NCBI GenBank assembly: GCA_037957365.1
Contig: JARHVA010002127.1
Span: 124,001 to 188,000 of the forward strand
Origin: Torreya grandis
Taxonomy: Eukaryota > Streptophyta > Pinopsida > Cupressales > Taxaceae
Direction of reading: 5' to 3'
Length of the DNA stretch: 64,000 bases
In this document: one piece after another, positions 23,405-35,399 of the stretch
Position numbering within the stretch: position 1 is the stretch's first letter
Layout: each line of letters starts with the position of its first letter
Made by a program: the position numbers and the translations under genes
Notes under the pieces: generated by a model
What the model saw: only the letters and a program-made list of their open reading frames with translations
Database searches by the model: none
Told to the model about the DNA's origin: nothing

Positions 23405-24923
23405 ATGTTATCTTGGACTGTGATGAAAATGGTAGAAAGAGAGAAGGAAGTTGCACAGGGGAAGGAGGGTGCGAAGGGGGAGAGCATAGGTTGCAGCTAC
23501 AGGGTGGCATTGGGAGTGTAGCAGTCAGCCCAGGGAGTGTAATAGTCAGCCCAAGGAGTGCAGTAGTCGGCCTAGAGCCTGAGGAGTGTTGGAATGGTTT
23601 TCCCCCTACTGTTTCAAGGTCTATGTGATGTTGAAGAGCCAACTGGCATGAGACTTCCCAAGGTCAATGGATGCCTAGAAAGATGCAAGGAGAGGCCCAA
23701 ATTGGTCATACCTATGGACATGACTGCTGAGGATATTGAATATTATAAAAATCATTCTCTATATTGCAAATTTTTGGGGCTCAAGACTTTGTTCCAGTTC
23801 TTGGAAGCGTGGGCTCAGAGGACATTCCAGAAGGAGAAATGGATATCACAATGTTAGCCAATAGTTATTTTATGGTCACTTTTACCTGCTTGACTGACTG
23901 TAGCAGAGTCTTTGCTGGAGATCCATACTTTCACAATCAGGTGGGGCTGTTTATCAAGCCGTGGCATGCTAGTTTTGTACCTTTAGAGGAATTACCAAAC
24001 TATGTTCCGGTGTGGGTGTGGCTGCCTCACTTTCTGATGGAATGCTATCATGAAGATACCCTGCAATTGCTTACGTCCCTCCTAGGAAGGCCAGTCGGTT
24101 CATCAATGTCAATCCTTGGGAAAAAGGTAATGACTTATGCCCACATTTGTGTTGAAATTGATCTTAGTAAGCCAATACTTGATGCTGTTGAAATGAGTGC
24201 GAGACCCTTTTCATGGGTACAACAATTGGATTATGAAACTCTTCCCTTTCACTATCATCTTTTCCATGCTTTGGTCACTTGCAACGATGGTGTCCCAAAT
24301 CTAAAACCTTTGAATCTCAGCCTGCTCAACCTGCTCGTAATCCACCTAGAACTAATAAAGGGAAGGGTCTGATTCTAGGTGAGGTGCCAGAAATTGATGG
24401 TTTTATCCCAATTAAAGGGTGATATAGAAGCAAGGGTCACAAATAGTATTTGATGGAAAGATAGGTAGATGACTTGCTTAACATATTTGAAATTCTAGAT
24501 GACCTTAACCAACAGGAGGTGAACCCAGGGTTGATGATTTTGGATCAACAGATTGAGGGCCCAACCTAGGAGAACAATGTTTTAGTTGATTTTACTGAAT
24601 CACAGGATGTTGGGGATGGGCACATGGATATGGACCAGCAGATGTTGATATCAGATGTTTTGACTTCCTCAATTGTTCCCTCTAAAGAAGATGGGAATTT
24701 ATCTTTAATAGGGAAATCCAGAGAATTAGGAGCAACAAGAAGTAGTAAATCTTCTCCTCAATTGGGACTTTTGCAAAAAGACCTTAAGAAGGGTGGGGGG
24801 GAGAAATCGGTCAAGCTTGGAAGGAAAAAAGACCTAGAAAAGATGAAACTAATGAGAGAGACTTTGGTGGAGTCAGGGTCAGTGAAGACTCTGGATGCTC
24901 ACTTTCTAAATCCTTTGAAATGA
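23405..24923 (+). pseudogene. LINE C ORF1: DUF4283 / zinc-knuckle RNA-binding protein
   Basis: Read in three successive frames. In 23405 to about 23830: VIPMDMTAEDIEYYKNHSL. In about 23830-24255, the DUF4283 domain: GEMDITMLANSYFMVTF ... AGDPYFHNQVGLFIKPWHASF ... PNYVPVWVWLPHF ... VMTYAHICVEIDLSKP. In 24261-24923: FGHLQRWCPKSK, the second half of a CCHC knuckle whose first cysteines are mutated, then an Asp/Gln-rich and finally a Lys-rich tail ending LNPLK with TGA at 24921. The first residues are unsure because the 5-prime end is full of stops and holds a minisatellite. In the family this is the RNA-binding protein of the LINE particle. Frameshifts lie near 23830 and 24255. Confidence 0.85.
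23514..23576. repeat. Three 21-bp tandem repeats in the 5-prime part of LINE C ORF1
   Basis: Units begin at 23514, 23535 and 23556, each of the form GAGTGyAryAGTCrGCCyA-rr. The period is a multiple of three, so it would encode a seven-residue repeat if the frame were open. Confidence 0.8.
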
Positions 24924-27900
24924 TTGTACTATCCTGGAATGTAAGGGTTTGAACAGCAGCCCTAGACAAAATGATGTTCAAAACTTGATTAGAAGTCAAA
25001 GACCTGATGTCCTTTTTTTGCAAGAGACTAAGATTTTAGTAGATGCTATGTCCAAATTAGTGCCTAAGTTGTGGAGACAAGGGAACTATCAATACATTGG
25101 GGCTACTGGATCTTTAGGAGGAATAGATTGCCTTTGGAACCCCTACAAGATCAGCCTCATAGGATGGTTGTCATCTAAGTTTTCCTTGACTATGATGGCT
25201 TCCAGCTTTGAGACGGGGGAAGTCATTCTTCTATCCAATGTCTATGCCCCTACTGATTGGTGGGGTAAACAATCCCTATGGGGCCACATTAGTTTTGTCC
25301 GCAGCTTGGCTCCCTTCCAACCTTGGATTATGGCTAGAGATTTTAACGTTATTTTGGATTTGACTAAAAAATGTGGTGGTATGACAAAGCTTGACCCCTA
25401 TACTTTGCTTATGCAAAATTACATTGAAGTTTTGAATTTAGTTGACATTCGGCCCAACAACGGATAGTTTACTTGGAACAATCAGAGGACTGGCCAACAT
25501 TGCATTGCTGAGAGACTGGATCATTTTTTGGTTTTTGGCTACTGGGTTGGGGGTATGTGGTCTACAGGGTCTAAAATTTTGGACTAGAGAGGATTGGATC
25601 ATTAGTCTATTAAGCTGAATAGTGTTTCAAAGTACCAACCTCGCTCTCCTTCCTTTAAATTCCAAATCATGTGGCTGAGAGATTAGTCATTGTTCGAATG
25701 TGTGGCCAACTGGTGGAGGTGGGGCAGGCCTGCCCATGGTACAATGATGTATATTTTTGCTAAATCACTATAGTTTGTGAAGTATAAGCTTAAATAGTGG
25801 AATCATCAAAGCTTTGGGAATATTTTTCATGCTAAGGCTGATGCACAGGCTAAGCTTGATGGTATCATGAGAACAATTAGGGAGGAAGGATTGACTGAAA
25901 TCTTACTTCAAGATGAAGCTCAGGTTGTGAAAGACCTGGAGGAATGTGAGCTACGAGAGGAAGTGTTTTTTAAGTAGAAAGCTTGAATAGAATGGCTCCA
26001 ATAAGGTGATAGAAATACTTCTTTTTTGTTTTAATCATCCAAAGCTAGGAGGCATGGCAACTCTATCTTGGTCCTGGTCAATGAAAGAGGTGAGCAGCTT
26101 AATTCCTTTCTTGCAATGTCAGAGGAGGTGGTGCAGTATTTCTCTACTCTTTTTAGGGAAGATGTGAATTAGGAATTACCAAAAGAAGCACAAGTTCTCT
26201 ACTAAATTTTGCCTCTATTGATGCATGAAATGAATGAGAATTTAATGAAGGATATCACACTTGGGGAGCTTGAGGTGACTATTTCCCAAATTAAAAAAGG
26301 GAAAGTGGTTGGTCCTGATGGCTTCCTAGCTAAATTCTATCAAGAATTTTGGGATATTATCAAATTGGATCTTTTAGCTTTTGTTCAAGAATCTTAGTGG
26401 AATAAGAAAATGCTTAAGGCTTCAAATCTGACTTATCTCACCCTCATACCGAAATGCAAAGGAGCTGATAGGCTAAGTCAGTTTCACCCTATATCTCTTT
26501 GTAATGTTGTTTATAAAATCATATCTAAAATCATTGCAAAAAGGTTAAAAAATAGGCTCAACAATGTGATTTCTGAAGAACAGAGTGGTTTTGTGGAAGA
26601 CAGGCAAATTCTTGATGGTATTGTCATAGCAATTGAGTCCATTCACTCCATGGCCAGCTCCAAGGATAATGCAATGTTTATTAAGCTAGATATGGCCAAG
26701 GCTTTTGATAGGGTCAGATGGTCATTCCTGTGGAAGGTTCTCAAAGCTTTTGGTTTTGCAGACAAATGGACCCAATGGGTCATGAGCTGCATTTCCTTAG
26801 TTTCCTTTTCGGTGCTTATCAATGGGGAACATACAAAGTTATTTGATGCCTCTAGGGGGCTACGACAAGGAGATCCCTTGTCTCTGTATCTCTTTCTTCT
26901 TCTTGTTGAAGGCTTAGGGAGGATGATCATGAAGTAATAGAGAGGATGGGCATATTCAAGGCTGGCGATGGGGGGTGAACTGTTGGTGCAGTCTCACTTG
27001 TAATTTGCTGATGACACTGTTCTGATGGGCATGGCCACAAAGAGTGAAGCCACCAATTTGCACAGGGTGTTGGATGTTTATCTAATGGCCTCAGGGTAAA
27101 AGGTCAATGAAGATAAGTCATCCATCTTCTTCTTTAATACACTAGCTCCCATATAGTAGTGAATTGCTCAGACTATGCATTTCTAGATTGGGACTCTCCC
27201 CTTGATTTATCTGGGTATTCCTATTATAGCTGGCCGTATATGCAAAGAATCTTGGCAAAATATTTTGGATAAATTTTGGGTGAAGGTGAATCATTGGACT
27301 CATAAGTGGCTTTCTTTTATAGGCCATGTTCAATTAATTCAATCTATGGTGCAGGCTTTGCCCATTTAAAGATGTATGCTTTAGGTTGCCCTGGTGGGAA
27401 TTAAGGAATTTGACTCAGTTACTAGGCAATTTTCATGGCCTGGTAATTTGATGACATCAAAATGGAGCTTAGTTAGATGGGAGATGGTCTGTAGCTCCAA
27501 ACAACATGGAGGTCTTAGCCTAAGGTAGATGGACTTAAATAGTGTTACTTTGGCAACTAAGCTTTATTGTCATTGGTGCAATGAACAAGACAAGGCTTGG
27601 GCCAGAATTCTCTCTCAGAAGTACTATTCAGGGGCCACTCATAGTGATATTCCTCATTATCCACTCATTGGGAAAGGCTCAGCGATATGGAGGACTCTCA
27701 AAAAAGGGGCTGCTCTTATTAAGGAAGGCTTATTCTGGATTTGTAAGTGGGGATCCAAGGCTCTCTTTTGGATTGATTCTTGGGACGGTAACCCTCCCAT
27801 TATTTCTCAATTCCCTAATTTGTCCAAACTTTTCTAGAGATTCCTTGATGCTGGTTGGTCTCAGGTGTGTGACTTTCAATCATACATTTCTTGTAGACAT

Positions 27901-29220
27901 CTGGAGGTGGCAAAATGGAAAGCACCTAAGGTTTGGCCAGTTATTGGAATGTAGGAGGAGCATGATGAGCTACTGAACCTCCTTTCCAGATGTCAATGTA
28001 GCTCCCTCCAGGAGGAAGATGAGCTTGTTTGGTCTTCCAATCCTAAAGGAAATTACACAGTTGCTTCTGGATATAAGGCTTTATTATCTTTGAGATTGGG
28101 CAAGGGAGAAGTGTAATGGTGGAGACAGGTTTGGAATAAATTCTCATGGCCAAAATACAACTGCTTTGTTTGGTTTTTGGCTTGGAATAGGTGTTTGACC
28201 TGGGACAATCTCTGGAAAAGAGGCTTCCAAGGTCCGTCCATTTGTGTTATGTGTGGAGTGGCTGAGGAGGATTCTACTCACCTATTTTTTTGTTGCTCCT
28301 TTGCTTTGCAACTCTGGCATTATTGGTGGGACATATGGTAGTGCCCCTGTCTCCATGTTTCATCCTTGGTCGATTTTTGGAGTGGTATGGGAGAACCCCC
28401 CTCAAGGATGGCTTTTCTGCAAAATGTTTGGTTAGGGGGGGCCATCTTTTTGCTGTGACAGCTCTGGTTGGAGAGAAATAGGTAGATATTCTAGAATAAG
28501 AGGATTATGGTGCAATAAGTATGGCAAAAAGTCATAGGGATGATTTAGGAGACTATGCAGGCCAAGAGTGAGGTTTGTCTCCCTTTATCCAAATAAGATG
28601 TTGAGGTGGTGGTGTGCCTAAGATTCCAGTGATTTGTAGGTAATTCAACTTATGTTAGGAGAGGTCAACAGGGCAAAGAGAAGACTCATAGGGATGGTCA
28701 ATGGCAGTACCCTCCCAATGGGTTTCTCAAGATCAATACGGACGGCTCTTCTAGGGGCAATCCCAGCCTTGCGAGTACTGGTGGGATAGGTAGAGACTCT
28801 GAAGATACAGTGATTTTTCTCTTTGCAATCCATGAGGGGATGCAAACCAACAACATGATGGAAGGTCAAGCTATTCTCTATGCTCTTGAGAAGGCTCAAG
28901 TGTTGGGTTGGCATAGGATTATTTGTGAATCAGATTCTCAAGTCATGATCAACTTGCTTGTTAAGAGGAAAGTGTTGGATGTCAATTGGTAATTGGTTGG
29001 GATTGTGTAGTAGATTTTGAGGATTAGCTCACTCATGGATACAATTAGGTTTTTTCATATTCCCTGTGAATGGAATAGAGCAGCAGATTATTTGGCAAAA
29101 TGGGCATCTAAGCATTTAGATGGTGGTAATTCTGAGGATTGGGAGTCTCTCTCCCCGGAGCTTCACTTTAATCTGGAACGTATTTTGGAGGAAGATAGGA
29201 AGGCTCATATCAACATATAG
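24920..29220 (+). pseudogene. LINE C ORF2: endonuclease, reverse transcriptase, zf-RVT and RNase H
   Basis: ATG at 24920 reads MIVLSWNVRG; one base is then missing near 24946, and the rest runs mostly in the frame of 24949. Endonuclease: RPDVLFLQETK, LSNVYAPTD, and ARDFNVILD where GDFN is expected. RT: GPDGFLAKFY, LTLIPK, RPISLCN-like HPISLCNVVYKIISK, FIKLDMAKAFDRVRW (motif A), RGLRQGDPLSLYLF (motif B), FADDTVLM (motif C, about 27004). Thumb: YLGIPI. zf-RVT: CVMCGVAEEDSTHLFFCC (about 28240-28300). After a frameshift, RNase H: NTDGSSRGNPS, NNMMEGQAILYAL, ESDSQVMI, WNRAADYLAKWAS. The stop is at 29218-29220. About 1,430 codons, the family norm. Many stops look like Gln or Trp codons lost by C-to-T change. 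Confidence 0.92.
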
Positions 29221-29342
29221 GTGGGTTCGTCCCTAGTTTTTTTGTGCTTGTTGTTTTGCTTTGGGGATTTTGGTCCCCTGTTCTTCTTGTAATGCTCTTG
29301 TTCTTTTATTAATATATATTTACCCTTTCTATTAAAAAAAAA
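29221..29342 (+). terminator. LINE C 3-prime UTR, hairpin and poly-A
   Basis: About 115 bases of T- and G-rich UTR containing GGGGA(6-base loop)TCCCC at 29263-29278, then TTATTAATATATATTTACCC and an A run starting at 29334 that merges with the A-rich TSD. The plant L1 tail hairpin is a known feature of such elements. Confidence 0.7.
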
Positions 29343-29354
29343 TCTATTAATGTT

Positions 29355-30548
29355 TTTATTTCAAAAATAATATTTTATTTATTTAAAATGTATGTGTACA
29401 TAAATTTACATTTGAAAACTAATAAATAAATTTCTATTTAATATGCAAACTCAAATGAGTAATATGAGAATGATATTTTAAAATTCTCTACAATAAATTT
29501 CACAAACTCAATAGAACAATTTTCATTTTTCACAATATGAGAGAGATATGGGCAAGGATTCAAAAGGAGAAGGAGAGAGACATAACAACATAACAAAACA
29601 CTAATATTATTTTCTCTTTAATAATTTAAAACAATAAATTATGCCTTTAAAACTAGATCATAAGATAAGAAGAGAAGAGTTAAGGTAAGGGAGAGACATA
29701 TCATTTATTCAAAAATATGATACAACACAATAATGAATAAATTTCTATTTTCAATTTCAATCTCTGAAATTCAAGGAGAGGGGGAGAGAGAGATTTTATT
29801 AATTTGTTTAGCATTACAAAAATCAACAAGAAAATGGTAAATAACCCTACCTCTAATCTTATTGCTTCCAAATTCCTTTAAGCTTCTAATGCTCCAACAA
29901 GCTCCTCCTTCTAGCAATTTCTCCCGCAAAGAATCAATCCTCCACAATGACTTAAAGATTTTTTTTTTATTCACCAAAAAATGAACCCAAAATAAAATTC
30001 AAGAGTTTTAAAATAAAAGAATTCAAATTCCTTTTCCTAATTTCATTAAATGAACGGAGTACCCTCTCTTACATGGGCCTTTTCATGTCATAGAAGGACC
30101 CATGATTTTATTACATATTATGGACTTTCTTGGAAGTAAATCTTACACCTAATCAATTATCTTACATGCCCATATGATATCATTAAAATTAATTAATTTA
30201 AATTACTTTACTTGACAAATACCCTACCAAGTAGGTTAATGCTTACTAACTAGGTTAGGACCTAAGAGAGTAGGTTTTCTAAAAGACCTACGAGATAGGG
30301 CTCATGGGCTCTCTACGAAGCCTAGGACCTCTTTAATTTTAATTTTGAATATTTTCAATTTATGATATGTAAATATTTTTTTAATATGTGCAATTATAAT
30401 TTAAATATCTCTATTTATTCATTGAGGAGTATTAATCCATTAACGACAAAGAGGGAACTATAATTTAAATTCTTCATAACCACATAATTTAATTGCCTAA
30501 TGTATCAATTTGTAAGGGAAATATGTCCCTCACATGAGTTATTTCATA
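29355..30548 (-). repeat. Element E left LTR, part right of LINE C
   Basis: Aligns with 38268-39474 in the sister LTR (AAAAATAATATTTT, GAGATATGGGCAAGG, TCATTAAATGAA, CCTAAGAGAGTA blocks). It is non-coding. The short minus-strand ORF at 29771-29977 has no counterpart of conserved length in the sister LTR. Confidence 0.8.
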
Positions 30549-30562
30549 CTCCCCCTCTTATA
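30549..30562 (-). other. Element E polypurine tract
   Basis: CTCCCCCTCTTATA on the plus strand is TATAAGAGGGGGAG on the minus strand, directly before the left LTR. A purine run here primes second-strand synthesis in LTR elements. Confidence 0.65.
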
Positions 30563-32520
30563 AAATCATCATCCTCGATGCACCGAACCAACACAAGGGT
30601 TTGAAGAACCAAACATCAATAGAGCACATACTAGGTTGCAAATAGTGTAATTCAAATCAACCATAATACAACACATTTTATAATTATCAACATATTTTAC
30701 TATTATTATGAAATTGGATTTAATGAAATTAAGAATATTTATTGGTTAATGATAAATATTAATTTTATTAATGCATAACCCATAGTGTCAAATTGTCATA
30801 TTATCATCCAAATCTATTTCAACCAACTGAACCACAAGATATTTTACCAATGTATAATTCCAATAAATAATGTATATAATAATAATATTGTTCTGATATG
30901 ATAATAGATTGACTAAGTTATTAGCCATCTCATGGCAATATTTCACTTGCTAATATTAAAACCATTCCATGACCAAGCCATACTAAGCAACATCAAACAA
31001 TACTAACTAATACTAATAACCACTATCTATCATGAATCAGCTGATATCATAGATTGTTGTTGTTAAAACATCTAAAGGAGTTTGTGTACAAGTAACCATC
31101 TCTTATAAGATCATATATAACATATTATGTGTCATCCCATTGTGAACATATCAGGTGAAGAACAAATAGCAATCATGGAAAAACCACATAAATCAATATT
31201 GAATAATATCAAGCAATAACATCAATTGTCATCTGAATTACGCAATATCAAGGTTGAAATAACCAAAAAATCATTGTGTTCTAAAAATAACCTTCTTAAA
31301 CATACCAAAAAATAATGAAACATAAGCTATACCCAAATCATTTATAAGATCACACAACCCCCTTAGACCTCCCAAGAAGGATTCTACTTAGACCTACCAA
31401 AAATAAGATAGTATGTTCTTTAGCTAAATCCTATATGAAACTATCACGTCTGGTGGAAAGGAGGATGGCTTAAGACTTGACCTCACAAGATAGCTCATCA
31501 CACCCTCTAGTTATATTCCAAGCTACTTCTTATCCCACATACATGCAATAGATGTATAATGATCATATAACGACATTCACAAAACCAACATTTAAACAAA
31601 AAAATTAACAAAACCTCACCAACATAATCCAAAAACTAAATCAAATGAAAAATGGCCTTAAAGAGATTTCAAAATAAATAATAAATATCAACAAATTATC
31701 TCAATTATGTAATAAATTTAAATCTAAATGGTCATAATAGAAAAACTAAAATTCTAAAAGTAATTCAAAACCAATAAAATATCTATATAAAAGAAAATTT
31801 AGATTCAAGAGAATAAAAGAGCTAGTTTCATAAAAAAATTAAAATAAAAATAATATAGGGCACAATAATATATCAAAAAGTAAACATTTTGGAACTATGT
31901 GGCTAAAAAATCTACCCAAGGGGAGAAGGAATAATGTAAGCCTTAATTACCTCCCAGGAGTAAGAGTAAAACATCAGTCCCTCTATATGTCTCCCAAAGT
32001 TTCACCAAGATACATCAAATATAATTCATGAAGGTTATTCTTTTAATGACCACTAAGGGGTGGGTGAAGGAACACATCATTTAAAAAATTACCATTATGT
32101 GCAAAGAGCCCATAGTGCCTAAGGCACTCATGATGCACACACCTGAAATAATCATGTGGTTACCTCATACAAAGGGAAAAAGTCGGTTTTTAGCTTACGA
32201 GAAGCTCCAATTCCTATCCTATGACCCAATCTAAACCATTATAAACATAGTTTTACTCCACCCTCTAACCCCATACTTGCATTAGTACCCAAATCCTAGA
32301 GCAATGAGGCAAGGTTACACAACACAACACATTATTACATAATAATTTTCACTTATGTATAATATTTTACATGAAAAAAAGTTACTTTATACCACATTTT
32401 CATAACAAGGGTTACACACAAGGTAATTCACAAACATATTCACATTCACAAGAGAAAAATTGGGCTTTAACCATAATATCATATTGGTACTATGACATAC
32501 TCACTCTATGATCACATGAT
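30563..32520 (-). other. Element E internal region, left part, non-coding
   Basis: AT-rich sequence with stops in all frames and no ORF of 60 codons or more. No gag, protease, RT or integrase motif is visible. This supports calling E a non-autonomous LARD. Confidence 0.6.
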
Positions 32521-32524
32521 AATG

Positions 32525-33930
32525 TTTTTGATAATATAAGGCAGCAAACAAGGGGTCAAACCCTTACAAAGAAACAAAAAGAAAACCCAGAGGCACCAAA
32601 AAGCCTCAAAATATAAATAGCAAAGCCCACTAAACCAGCATAATTAGGACAAATAGCAAAACAAGCCTAAAGGCAGTATGTATGAGGAAATAAAGAAAAA
32701 ACAACATAAAGGAAACTAGATCTAAGGAGAAAGATTCTCCCATATTTTAGCCAAAGACTCCATAATTTCATCTAGCTTTTTGAAATTCTCATGTCTATCC
32801 TCCACAGCTATAGACTCAAGATCCTACAACATAGAAAGATTTAGTAACACAGTACGCCTGAGCATAGTGGAAATTGAGTTTTTTAATTTCTTTACATGAC
32901 CCCTCAAGGTAACAATGTCATTCCTATCATCAACACCTTCCTCCATCTCATCTATAGCTTCCTCCACAAATATCCTTCTCCCTTCATCAGTATTAACCTC
33001 AAAATCACCCACAGCACCACCAAAAGCATCGGTCTATTTGTTCCCATTCTTACCCTTTGTATCCTTAGATATCCCCTAGATTTTAATAACCTTCGTTGTA
33101 TCCCCCTGGGTGTATTCTTCAAAATTACTCTTTGAATAATCAATAAGTTTGGTTTTTAGTGTAGGTTTTCCTGTAATCCTCCCTAACCTCCTAACACTAG
33201 AGGAAAAACCCTCCTTATCCTTAGCAAACATATTAGTTTTACTACCTGATCTCATATGAGTATTGCTAAGATTTTTAGGGGTCCCCACATCATCCTGCAC
33301 TATTTCCTCTTCCCCCTCCCTAAGTTTCCTTTTCCTGCTCTTCACACTACTTTTAAGGACTAGAGTGTGGGTAGCGGTCCCCATGGTAGTCTCCTCATTA
33401 GATAGAGAAAGGGAACCCCCTTTCATCTTATGAGAAGTAGGGAAAGGGCAAGGATCTTCAGATATAGTGGTATCATCATGTTTGGCAACAATTTCATTGC
33501 TATGAGACTAGATAGGCTTAGGTATCTCTATTGCAAGGTGGAAATTATATAAGCAAAGAATAAGACCCTGGTGCAGGGGAATGGGTTTCTTGGAGGGTTT
33601 CTTAGCTGACTTAGCTTTAACTCTAAAAACCAAATGCTCAATGGAAGAAAGCAAATAGAATCAAAAGCTAATATGAGCATTGCATCTAAAATGATTTAGT
33701 AAAAGAAGATTGTAATTATAGAAACTGGTAAACCTCCCCTCCAAAGTGAAGTATTTCATAAGGAGGAAACACATATCATCCCATGGTTCTTGTAGCTTGG
33801 CTCATTCAAATCCTCCCTAGTAAGGAAATAATTATTTACCTTCCCCAAGGAATAACTTTTGGTTAGAATGGTCCACCACTTTTGCTTTCCTTTGCGGCTT
33901 GGTCCCCTTAGACAACAGGTCAGTCGCCAT
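32525..33930 (-). mobile_element. Unit B: solitary ORF3-type element with LINE-like tail
   Basis: An ORF3-family gene (next entry) followed by a T-rich UTR of about 170 bases, a hairpin (AAGGG/CCCTT, 32550-32565) and a short A run (T on the plus strand, 32525-32529). This is the same tail layout as at 7442-7494. No LINE ORF lies upstream. I could not find a TSD, so the 5-prime limit is only the start codon. It may be a 5-prime-truncated LINE, or a non-LTR unit of its own. Confidence 0.55.
32722..33930 (-). pseudogene. ORF3-family protein, second copy
   Basis: Start ATG at 33930 (MATDLLSKGTKPQRKAKVVD). After a frameshift near 33845 the frame runs almost to the end, broken only by single stops. 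Core: EPWDDMCFLLMKYFTLEGRF, LLLLNHFRCNAHISF, FYLLSSIEHLVFRVKAKSAK, PLHQGLILCLYNF (33785-33540). Basic/acidic linker: KSRKRKLREGEEEIVQDD (about 33340-33290). C-terminal coiled coil: TLRGHVKKLKNSIS ... NFKKLDEIMESLAKIWENLSP, stop at 32722-32724. It is about 400 codons, shorter than the copy at 7629-9197 because the segment between the N-terminus and EPW appears deleted. Function unknown. Confidence 0.7.
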
Positions 33931-35384
33931 AGCAATAATAATTAAAAAATATAGAGGTATACACAATAGGTGAAAATTATACATGTACATAACAACTAAA
34001 AAATTTAAGGGTTCACATATTTGGCTTGAGATAATTATTTACATCGATTCATAATCATAACATAATTTTACATTTTACTGGTATCACATAGGGGGTAAGG
34101 CATCTAATGACCCACATCAACAATCCTAACATCCTACATATCATATCAGTCATAGAATCTAACATATTGATGTCAAAAGAAGAACCATCATGGTCATACA
34201 TATATGTCACCCATCACCAACCATAATTATTATGGAACTGAATATGACAATCCCCCATATCCCACATAAGCATCACTAAAAATAAGAGTATTAAAGGTAT
34301 TTTGACTAACTAAAAATCATTTTATTTTCATTTATAATTTTATACTTTGTTCTTGGTTCAAAATCTCTCTTCTTTTCAAAAATCTAAGTGTGTATTTTCT
34401 TTATTAACAAGCAACATACTTTAAGTTCTATTTATCACAAAATTTAAATGTTTTTAAAAGGAAATATTAAATTAAAATGCCATGGTAAGTGATTATCTAT
34501 GAATAAATATATAAATTAAAGTAGACAATTTTCATTTATAAAGTAGAATTTATAATATCATATTTAAATATCCAAAAGTACAACATTGGCACCTAGCTTC
34601 CCATAAATAAAATATTAGATCACTAACTATAGTAGCATACTATAACAAAAAAATTGATCCCATTATCATCCCCATCTCAAGGTTTTGGTAGAATTTCATT
34701 TCATGCCCTAATGCCCTCAGCATAATGCTCCTTGAAGGTCGATTCATTCTTGATCTAGCCACCTTGTCCATCTTCAGTTAGTCCCAAGGTCAACCTTGCC
34801 TTTAGTGGGAAATCTTGAATGAAATGTCCCACACCCCCACATAATTATCAAGACTTTGAGTAAGGCCCCTTCACTAATGGGGTTCTCAAAGGTATGTTGG
34901 GTCGTATGCTATAAATATCTACTGGTTTGGACTTTGCATATTGACATACCCAAACTAAGTCTGATTTCTATCTCAGGATAACACACTTTACAAAACAAGG
35001 TGAAGTCATCCCATATGGAGAGTGAGAGTTCCTCTCCTACACTCATAGATATTATCTAATGCAAACCCTAGAGAAACATGGTTTATGAGTTTTTATTTGA
35101 TTCTGTTGTATGTGGCACATCACTTATTATTGACATGAAGGGGTTCTTTTAGGTATAGCTTGAGCTTGGGTTAGTCTCTCCTCCAAAATATTTGTCAAAT
35201 ACCGAGGGTTTTGGATGATTTGATAGTTTATTTTCACTAGCTTCTCAAGTGATGGTTCTTGATGATACCCATTACATGAGTTACCCATGTTGACCATAGG
35301 CTCTAGACTACAATAAACAAAAAAAAAATTATAAAAGCAAAAAACTATAATTATACATCCTAGAGCTTCTAGTGTTAAAACCTA
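33931..35384 (-). other. Element E internal region, right part, non-coding
   Basis: No ORF of 60 codons and no motif recognised. The last 20 bases before the LTR hold the primer site. A leader of this kind usually carries packaging signals in LTR elements, but nothing specific can be read here. Confidence 0.55.
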
Positions 35385-35396
35385 GCTCTGATACCA
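35385..35396 (-). other. Element E primer-binding site (initiator tRNA-Met)
   Basis: GCTCTGATACCA on the plus strand is the exact reverse complement of TGGTATCAGAGC, the tRNA-iMet complement. It lies three bases from the LTR start at 35400 and fixes the element's orientation as minus. Confidence 0.9.
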
Positions 35397-35399
35397 AAA

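Larger units (their letters stand above)
23405..29336 (+). mobile_element. LINE C: full-length L1-type non-LTR retrotransposon
   Basis: Flanked by an exact 18-bp TSD (23387-23404 and 29337-29354, starting AAAAAATCTATTAATG). The empty site is preserved in E's other LTR near 38252-38270. Order: ORF1 (DUF4283, zinc knuckle, basic tail), a 4-base ATGA overlap, ORF2 (endonuclease, RT, zf-RVT, RNase H), a short 3-prime UTR with hairpin, and an A run merging with the TSD. Length is 5.93 kb, normal for plant L1. It is younger than LINE A, judging by longer open stretches, but carries several frameshifts and many stops. Confidence 0.92.
20286..30548 (-). repeat. Element E left (3-prime) LTR, interrupted by LINE C
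   Basis: Starts TATAATACCC (G to A against the sister LTR) and ends TTATTTCATA. The blocks align in order with 35400-39474. It carries two changes the sister lacks: a triplicated 94-bp block with microsatellites (22966-23352) and LINE C (23405-29336). Confidence 0.85.

Noticed and set aside
23267..23521. ORF of alternating Cys-Val followed by a hydrophilic tail
   Set aside because: It is the (GT)42 microsatellite running into the 5-prime end of LINE C; not a protein.
28053..28241. Minus-strand ORF across LINE C ORF2
   Set aside because: Shadow of the zf-RVT region read on the other strand. The same applies to 26643-26930, 27142-27333 and 28645-28914.
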